In this document: piece after piece, positions 16,686-22,030 of the stretch
Layout of the letters: every line of letters starts with the position of its first letter
How positions within the stretch are numbered: position 1 is the stretch's first letter
From: WHSM01 sp050701635
GTDB lineage: Bacteria; Actinomycetota; Actinomycetes; Mycobacteriales; Micromonosporaceae
Assembly: GCA_050701635.1 (NCBI GenBank)
Contig: JBOGDF010000044.1
Coordinates: 1 to 22,030, forward strand
Direction of reading: 5' to 3'
DNA length: 22,030 nucleotides
Notes under the pieces: model-generated
Told to the model about the DNA's origin: nothing
The model's database searches: none
What the model saw: the letters and a program-made list of their open reading frames with translations, nothing else
Made by a program: the position numbers and the translations under genes

Positions 16686-17729
16686 ATGTCCGTGGACCGT
16701 CGAGACCAGGACCCGGCCGAATGGGACCAAGCGGCCTTCTGGCAGTTCCAGCCGGACTCGACTGAGGCGTACCAACCCGATCCGGCCGCACTGGAGACCG
16801 ACCGAAGCGGTGTCATTCGACCATCGGCCGCCCCATCTCTCCAGCAGCGCGCCAGGGCGGCACTGCGTGCACTGCCTGTGGCGCGGTTACGGTCCCTTCC
16901 GCACGACATTCTTCGGCGGGTACGGTCGTGGCGACAGCTCGTCCCTGTGCGGATCGGCGTTGTGACCGGCGCCGGCTTCACCTTCGTATCCCTGATGGTG
17001 CTCTCCGTCGTCGTCGGCTCGGTGGTGTGGATCTCCTACCAGGTGTCGGCTCCGGTCGCCTCGCCTGAACCCTCGGCGTCGCCTGTTCCCACCGGTCCGG
17101 CGCCGGTTACGGGGGACCCGGCGCCGGGTCCCCCTGACAGCGGCCCGCCACCCGAGATCACCCCGACGCCGTCCCCGTCACGCGGCGACGGTCCGTCAAC
17201 CGGGCCGCGCACCGGCGCAAACCGGCGGGGCTCGACCCAGCCGAAGTCAAGTACTGCGCGGAACAGCCGCGAGGTGGCGTCCCCCTCGCCCCGTGCCGTA
17301 CGCGCGTTCCGCCTGGCCAGCAGCATCACCGGCAAGTCGATCGGAGTGGCGTCCGGCTCCACAGCGGACGGTGCCGGGATCGTACAGGTCAGCGGCCAGG
17401 ACAACGCACAGCAGTGGCGGATGGTCCACGTAGGATCGGGTTACTACAACCTGATCAACGTCAAGAGCGGCAAAGCTCTGGACAACCCAAACGGCTCCCA
17501 GGACAACGGCACCCAGATGCAACAGTGGACTATCTGGGACGGCGGTAACGCCAACCAGCAGTGGCGGTTCGAATCCGCCGGTGACGGCTTCTACCTGGTC
17601 ATCAACCGCGCGAGTGGCCGAGCGTTGGACCTCAGGGACAGCAACAACAACGACGGCGCCCCGATCCAGCAGTGGGAGCCGGCATCGAAAAATCCGAACC
17701 AACGCTGGAGGATCGCCGTGGTGCAGTGA
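16686..17729 (+). CDS. Membrane-anchored ricin-type (beta-trefoil) lectin
   Basis: ATG 16686 is chosen because AGGGGG lies six nt upstream; the frame also has a GTG at 16656, inside the predicted leader. The 347-residue product has a ~87-residue cytoplasmic N-terminus and one membrane helix (about 90-115). A Pro/Ser/Thr-rich extracellular stalk (about 116-200) follows. A C-terminal RICIN domain (about 205-345) has the signature QxW motifs: NAQQWRM, MQQWTIW, NANQQWRF, IQQWEP and NQRWRI. Such domains bind sugars; here the likely ligands are cell-envelope or environmental glycans. Type II topology places the lectin outside the cell. Codon 68 is a rare TTA. An ECF-type promoter precedes it, so it may belong to the same regulon as the T7SS-associated operon. 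The ligand and any partner are unknown. Confidence 0.92.
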   Translation: MSVDRRDQDPAEWDQAAFWQFQPDSTEAYQPDPAALETDRSGVIRPSAAPSLQQRARAALRALPVARLRSLPHDILRRVRSWRQLVPVRIGVVTGAGFTFVSLMVLSVVVGSVVWISYQVSAPVASPEPSASPVPTGPAPVTGDPAPGPPDSGPPPEITPTPSPSRGDGPSTGPRTGANRRGSTQPKSSTARNSREVASPSPRAVRAFRLASSITGKSIGVASGSTADGAGIVQVSGQDNAQQWRMVHVGSGYYNLINVKSGKALDNPNGSQDNGTQMQQWTIWDGGNANQQWRFESAGDGFYLVINRASGRALDLRDSNNNDGAPIQQWEPASKNPNQRWRIAVVQ

Positions 17730-18325
17730 GCCTGCGCCACGCCCGGCACCGGGTGAGCCGAGCCTCCACGACAGCCGTCGATCCTGGATCGAAGCCGAGT
17801 TGTCTGTACCTCGCTAGCGAAATCCGTTTGCCACGACCGAGGTGAGAAATGTTCGGCGCCTGAGTGACATGCCGGTCGGGCGCCGTCACCGTGGCAGGCG
17901 AACCAGCCCTGGTAACCGACCGTTGCTCGGGCGGTGCCATACCAACGGCAAGAACGCCGCGCAGCGTGTGCCCGCCCGTACGACTCCGGCGCCGTACTTC
18001 CGTCCGCGGGGCGGGCACGATGGTGTCGACCCGCACGGCCGTATCGTTCTGGTCGTGCGGCTTGTGGTCGAATGCGGAGCCAAGCCGTGGACCAGTAGCT
18101 CGGTCTCCTCGACGGACGCGACCTGCACCAGGCCCGTCTGCATCCGATTCGGACGGTCGCTCAGATCCGCCTCGGCGTCGGCCGGCCCCCAACCGGTGAG
18201 CCGGAGGACTTATCCGGGCCGCGGGGGGGCACCGGGGCAAAGCAAGCGGCCGGATGCCGGTCACTGGCGCGTCCAGACACTGTGGAGCGAAATTGATCTA
18301 CAGGTCCACTCCTCGGATCACCGGC
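17730..18325. other. Convergent intergenic region after the lectin and monooxygenase genes
   Basis: These 596 bp hold no convincing gene. Shortly after the lectin stop a CCCGG-CA-CCGGG hairpin (about 17743-17754) is a weak terminator candidate. Two perfect palindromes, TCGATCCTGGATCGA (17778-17792) and TCGCTAGCGA (17811-17820), lie close together. An ECF-like motif occurs at 17900. Protein-like fragments in several frames around 17990-18140 could be remains of a decayed gene, but no family is recognisable. Confidence 0.5.
17900..17924 (+). promoter_or_regulatory. Orphan ECF-like promoter motif
   Basis: GAACC (17900-17904), 16 nt, then CGTT (17921-17924). The spacer begins AGCC as at 12849. 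No clear gene follows on the plus strand; the next plus-strand frame has a GTG at 17934 and 54 codons but does not look coding. It may drive an unannotated RNA, belong to a decayed gene, or be chance. Confidence 0.3.
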
Positions 18326-19462
18326 TCAAATGTCAGGTGAGGCGGGTACTTGAAGCCGACCGTAGACTTCCCGGTAGCTGCGTGGGCCGGCCCAGGGCAG
18401 GATCGCGTCCCGGATCCAAAGGGGCAGCCCCACGGCGCGCGAGAACCGGTCGGTCATGGCCTGCACGTGCGTGACCCGAGGTCGACGTCGCTGCTCGTAC
18501 TCGACGCCGACCTGACCCCAGTCCTGCCTGGTGGCGAGCAGATCGGCCAGGACCAGGGCATCCTCGAGCGCCATAGCCGCGCCCTGGGCCCACACCGGTG
18601 CGGTCGCGTGGGCGGCGTCGCCGATCAGTACCACCCGGCCCTGAGTCCAGCGCGGTATGCGTACCTCTTCGACGGGCGAGTGATACAGCGAGGAGCGTTC
18701 GGCGAGCACCGTCGCAACGACCTGCGGCACCGGGTCGGGGAAGCCGGCGAAGGTGACCCGCAACCACTCGGGATCTGCGTCGACGTGACCGCCCCGGCTC
18801 GCGGAGGCGTAGCCGTACACGATGTCCGCGTCGGTGGGTATCAACAGGAACGTGCCCTGTGCGCCGGACCACACACTCCAGCAGTCGACCCCGGGATTCG
18901 GCGCCATGAATCGCCAGCTGGCCCTGGACAGCGCCGCGGCGCGCAGCGCCGGGTCGCCCAAGGCGGCAGCCCGTACCGTCGAATGGACCCCGTCGGCGCC
19001 GACGACGAGCCCCCACCTTCCAGTCGTACCGTCTGCCATCGTCACCTCAACCCCGTGCGAGGTTGGCCGAACGGATTTCACAGCGCCGTTCCAACGAACG
19101 CTTCCGGCCGGCAGGTCTCGCGCGAGCAGGCTCAACAGGTCTGAGCGGCGCATGCAGGTGGGCCTGGCGCCCTCGCCCCAGAACGCGTCTTCGTCCACAG
19201 CGAACAGCAGCCGTCCCCGGGCGCTGCGGTACTCCCGCCGGCGAATCGGTCTACCCAGGCCGGTGGCTCCGTCCGCCAGGCGCAGCGCGCCGAGCGCTCG
19301 TACCGCGTTGCCGGGCAGGTTCAGTGCCAATCCCCCGTCCGGCGCTCCAGCGAACCGGTCGACCACCACCGCGGGGACCTCTCGCAGGTGCAACGCCCGG
19401 GCGAGAGCCAACCCGGCAATCCCTCCACCGACGACAAGGACTCGGCCATCCACGGTGCTCAC
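18326..19462 (-). CDS. FAD-dependent monooxygenase (PHBH/class A type)
   Basis: Class A flavoprotein monooxygenases use NAD(P)H and oxygen to hydroxylate or epoxidise small, often aromatic, substrates. The 378-residue length is typical. The FAD-binding GGGIAG is at 12-17 with Asp35 ending the second strand. The DG motif is GADGVHSTVR (D157, G158), and the GD motif is VVLIGDAAHATAPVWAQGAA (G281, D282). No membrane or signal sequence is seen, so it is cytosolic. The start is GTG 19462; the binding site is weak (GGGAG about 11 nt upstream). The gene is convergent with the lectin and downstream of, but well separated from, the LuxR regulator. Substrate cannot be read from the sequence. There is no biosynthetic cluster in the window, so antibiotic inactivation, catabolism or tailoring all remain possible. 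Confidence 0.93.
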   Translation of the reverse strand: MSTVDGRVLVVGGGIAGLALARALHLREVPAVVVDRFAGAPDGGLALNLPGNAVRALGALRLADGATGLGRPIRRREYRSARGRLLFAVDEDAFWGEGARPTCMRRSDLLSLLARDLPAGSVRWNGAVKSVRPTSHGVEVTMADGTTGRWGLVVGADGVHSTVRAAALGDPALRAAALSRASWRFMAPNPGVDCWSVWSGAQGTFLLIPTDADIVYGYASASRGGHVDADPEWLRVTFAGFPDPVPQVVATVLAERSSLYHSPVEEVRIPRWTQGRVVLIGDAAHATAPVWAQGAAMALEDALVLADLLATRQDWGQVGVEYEQRRRPRVTHVQAMTDRFSRAVGLPLWIRDAILPWAGPRSYREVYGRLQVPASPDI

Positions 19463-19995
19463 TGCCGATCGGCTCCCAGCTGGAATGCGGGTAGCGACCC
19501 ACTTGAAAGTACGGCGTCAGGCCCATGTGCCCGTAGCGATCTCATCATGTCTGTCCCAACGTCCCTGACACGATGGCGGTTCAGGGAGAACGGTGGGTGC
19601 CTGCCCTGGTCCACCAGGCTCCCGGCGGGCGCGCCCCGCGTGGCGCTTCGGCCTCGCAGTCGCCGCTCGCTGGAGTTCAGCGGTGTGTGCAGCGGGCGGG
19701 TAGGTGACGTCCGGGGTGAAGGACGGGGGCGGTACGCCACCTACCCGCCCGGTCCATCTCCCGCGGCTGGACGGGGGGCCGGACCGAGAGGAGTTGGCTG
19801 CTAACTACATCCCCCGTGGCGCAACCTCGCACGCATGATGTGCTGCCTCCACTACGTCCCAGAGGACCGGCCCGTTCACACAATGTCACGACGGTTCGCA
19901 CTCCCCGCGGGTTGGACGGCGGCGTGCCAGCCGTGGTGGCGATCCGATCGGCTTGCTGCGTCGCCACTTCGGCCGCGGCATGGCGGTCTGGTCGA
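19463..19995. other. Intergenic region between LuxR regulator and monooxygenase
   Basis: These 533 bp follow the LuxR stop and precede the monooxygenase start, both genes on the minus strand. No convincing coding frame was found. The notable content is a strong inverted repeat at 19694-19750, listed separately. The monooxygenase promoter should lie here, but no clear -35/-10 pair was identified. Confidence 0.5.
19694..19750. repeat. 13-bp perfect inverted repeat with nested hairpin
   Basis: GGGCGGGTAGGTG (19694-19706) is the exact reverse complement of CACCTACCCGCCC (19738-19750). The 31-bp interior has a smaller stem, CGTCC (19708-19712) with GGACG (19721-19725). In RNA this gives a very stable two-level hairpin. 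There is no U-tract, so it is not a standard intrinsic terminator. It could act as a terminator-like or processing structure after the LuxR gene, a leader element of the monooxygenase gene, or mobile-element ends. Confidence 0.7.
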
Positions 19996-22030
19996 TCAGC
20001 CGCGAGTACGTTCGGCCCGTTTGGTGACTTCGCGGATCAGTTCGAGGCGGGACCGTAGCTGGAGTTTGGCGAGGATGTTCGACACGTGTGTCTGCACCGT
20101 GTTGCGGGAGAGGAAGAGCTCGGCCGCGATGTCCGGATTGGACATACCCTTGGCCACTAACCGGACGACGCGTTGCTCGCTTGGCGTCAGTGCGGCGTAC
20201 CCGGTCTTCGAACGCCGGTGCAGACTGCGCGGGCCCCGCCGTACCCCGAGCGCTCGAAGCCGCGCGTCCGCGCGCTTGATGTCCCAGGCGGCGCCGAGTT
20301 CGTCGTATATGCGCACGGCGTCGGTCAGCGCCCGCCTCGCCTGGACGACCTCGCCTGCCTCGGCCAGCCGGGCGGCCGCCTCCTCCAGGGCGAACGCGGC
20401 GCGGGGAGCCCACCCGTAGGCGCGATAGTCGGCGGCGACGGCGAGCAGTGCGGCGGCGTCATTGCTCAGCATGGCCTCGCAGCACCGCTCGCTGAGGGTC
20501 AGCTGCATCGTGGGCGCCCTGGCGTCCCGGCACGCCTGCACCGCCGCCCGCGCCGTGGTGGAATCCCCTACCGCGATCGCGGTTCGCACCAGGTCGGGTG
20601 CGAGCAGGCAAAGTTCGTCCCGCGCTGGTCCGGGCGGAAGATCCAGCCACGATGCCCGCAGCCTCAGGGCACGCTCGACGTCCCCGGCGGCTTCGGCGAT
20701 CAGGGCGGCGGCGGCGGTGACGTAGGGAGCACCATGGTCGGCCTCGATGGTCTCCACGGGCTGCGTGACACCGGCCGCGAGCAGGTGAGCGATGGCCTGC
20801 TCCGGCTCGTCACGGTGCAGCGCGATGACGGCGGCGAGACCGGGCCCACCGCGGACGTAGCTGGTATCGAGGAACTCAGGGGCGACGCTGGCCAGGCGGA
20901 CCAGCGCCTCGTCCCACTCGCCGTGGTCGAAGCTGACCTCCGCGGCGTACGTCACCACGGCCGCGGACCGGGCTGTGCCGATCCGGTCGGCGAGTACGAG
21001 CGCCTCCCGAGCCGCTTGTTCCGCAGCCTCGCGCCTCCCGGCCCAATTGAGACACACGAAATGCCTGCACTCCAGCATCATCCTCAGGTCTGTGGACTCG
21101 GGATCATCCCCCAGGCCGTCCAGCCCCTGCTCGGCATACGTCACTTGCGAGTGTCGGGAGACGGCCGTTAGGCAAAGCAGGGAGTACCCCGCGGCCAAGG
21201 CGTCGCCGCACCGGCGGGCCTCGGCGAGCGCGCGCTGGGCGGTCGCCTGGGCCTCATCCTCGCGGGACAGGTAGGCCAGTCTCATGGCGAGCCACGCGGT
21301 GAGCCTGGCCCGCCATTCTACTGGCAGTCGCTGGTCGGCCAGGGCGCGATCGAGCACCGTGAGCACTTCCTCGTAGCGGCCGGTTCGGCCCGCCGCACGG
21401 GCTATGTAAAGGCTCATCCGTGCGGCACGTTCGACATCCGTGACAGACCGCGGCATCGCTGCCGCCACCTCCAGCACCTGTTGGTCCTGGCCCAGCATGA
21501 ACAGCACCTGCACAAGACGGCAGGCCAACTCCTCCCACCGCGGGTCGCCGGGTGTCAACACGCCCACCGCACGGGTCAGCAGGTCCGCCGACACCCGCGG
21601 AGCCACGTACAGCATCGACTCGGGAACCGAGGTGAGCCAGGTCGGCACCCAGTCCTCGATCCGGTCGGGCACCGCCAGCAGATGTTGCGCCACCCGGTCC
21701 GGCCTTCCGCCGGCCTCCGCGAGCTGCCTGGCGAAGCTGTTGTGCAGTGCAACCCGCATCCCCGCGGGGGTCTGCTCCACCAGGACCTGCCGGATCAGGT
21801 CATGCCGGAACGTCGCCCGCCGGCCGGACTCGCCGATCACCCCGGCTGTCACCGCCTCAGTGATCGCGTCGATGAGCATGACCGGAGAACGGCCACTGAC
21901 CATCGCGAGCTCCTCGATGTCGAACTCGTTGCCCAGCAGAGCCGCCAACCGGAGCACCTCGCCTGTGTGCTCTGTGAGGGAGCTCAATCGGTGTGCGATC
22001 GCGGCGGCCAGCGAGGTCGGCGTCGGGTCG
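19996..22030 (-). CDS. Large LuxR-family (LAL-type) transcriptional regulator, N-terminus beyond window
   Basis: Visible are 677 codons, open at 22030. At the window edge the protein runs through a segment like the helical/winged-helix part following an AAA ATPase (EVLRLAALLGNEFDIEELAM), so the P-loop domain should lie just outside. A long alanine- and leucine-rich helical repeat region of TPR type follows. The C-terminal ~65 residues are a LuxR helix-turn-helix: LTPSEQRVVRLVAKGMSNPD, IAAELFLSRNTVQTHVSNIL, then AKLQLRSRLEL. This fits LAL/MalT-like ATP-dependent activators, typically triggered by a ligand. The HTH contains a rare TTA codon at 20160-20158. Its DNA-binding domain closely resembles the broken relic at 16432-16617. 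Likely targets include the downstream monooxygenase gene on the same strand, but this is inference. Confidence 0.93.
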   Translation of the reverse strand, partial: DPTPTSLAAAIAHRLSSLTEHTGEVLRLAALLGNEFDIEELAMVSGRSPVMLIDAITEAVTAGVIGESGRRATFRHDLIRQVLVEQTPAGMRVALHNSFARQLAEAGGRPDRVAQHLLAVPDRIEDWVPTWLTSVPESMLYVAPRVSADLLTRAVGVLTPGDPRWEELACRLVQVLFMLGQDQQVLEVAAAMPRSVTDVERAARMSLYIARAAGRTGRYEEVLTVLDRALADQRLPVEWRARLTAWLAMRLAYLSREDEAQATAQRALAEARRCGDALAAGYSLLCLTAVSRHSQVTYAEQGLDGLGDDPESTDLRMMLECRHFVCLNWAGRREAAEQAAREALVLADRIGTARSAAVVTYAAEVSFDHGEWDEALVRLASVAPEFLDTSYVRGGPGLAAVIALHRDEPEQAIAHLLAAGVTQPVETIEADHGAPYVTAAAALIAEAAGDVERALRLRASWLDLPPGPARDELCLLAPDLVRTAIAVGDSTTARAAVQACRDARAPTMQLTLSERCCEAMLSNDAAALLAVAADYRAYGWAPRAAFALEEAAARLAEAGEVVQARRALTDAVRIYDELGAAWDIKRADARLRALGVRRGPRSLHRRSKTGYAALTPSEQRVVRLVAKGMSNPDIAAELFLSRNTVQTHVSNILAKLQLRSRLELIREVTKRAERTRG

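Noticed and set aside
17934..18098. A 54-codon plus-strand frame after the orphan promoter motif
   Set aside because: It is rich in Arg and Cys, has no ribosome binding site and looks like random translation of GC-rich DNA.
17632..18264. A 210-codon minus-strand frame across the lectin 3' end
   Set aside because: It overlaps a certain lectin reading frame and shows no domain. Some protein-like stretches may be relic sequence but cannot be assigned.
1..22030. CRISPR arrays, tRNA or rRNA genes, and intact insertion sequences
   Set aside because: No regularly spaced direct repeats, no tRNA-like cloverleaf segments and no transposase motifs were seen. The only tandem repeats are coding repeats in the giant gene.

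Overview
The base composition (very GC-rich), codon use and gene content point to a high-GC actinomycete. A fused three-domain EccC, a mycosin and a proline-rich giant secretion-associated protein suggest Micromonosporaceae, but the family is an inference. The core of the window is an accessory type VII secretion (T7SS/ESX) neighbourhood. Only EccC and a mycosin are present from the machine; no EccB, EccD, EccE or recognisable WXG100 pair lies in the window.

Layout. Positions 6493 down to beyond 1 (minus) hold one uninterrupted giant gene, at least 2164 codons, open at the window edge. It joins an N-terminal helical/membrane domain, a ~545-residue low-complexity linker, a SecA-type DEAD motor core and a coiled-coil/beta-rich tail. 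A 55-codon gene with a very strong ribosome binding site (6506-6673, minus) precedes it. Divergent from these, 7029-10994 (plus) encodes EccC. Its 3' end overlaps by 14 bp the convergent operon of an ECF sigma factor (12135-12689) and a mycosin (10981-12138), which share a GTGA junction. Divergent from the sigma gene is a translationally coupled plus-strand pair: a 351-codon protein and an 802-codon protein with an ADP-ribosyltransferase-like C-terminus. Then come a frameshifted relic of a LuxR DNA-binding domain and a membrane-anchored ricin-type lectin (16686-17729). The right end holds a FAD monooxygenase (18326-19462, minus) and a large LuxR/LAL-type regulator (19996 to beyond 22030, minus).

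How it may work together. EccC would drive export and the SecA-like giant protein is the most likely dedicated substrate or accessory motor. The mycosin keeps only the Asp of its catalytic triad, so it is probably a structural or signalling pseudoprotease; it sits where an ECF sigma operon normally carries its anti-sigma factor. Near-identical ECF-type promoter motifs (GAACC-N16-CGTTGTG) precede the 351/802-codon operon and the lectin gene. They suggest one sigma-controlled regulon built around the secretion locus.
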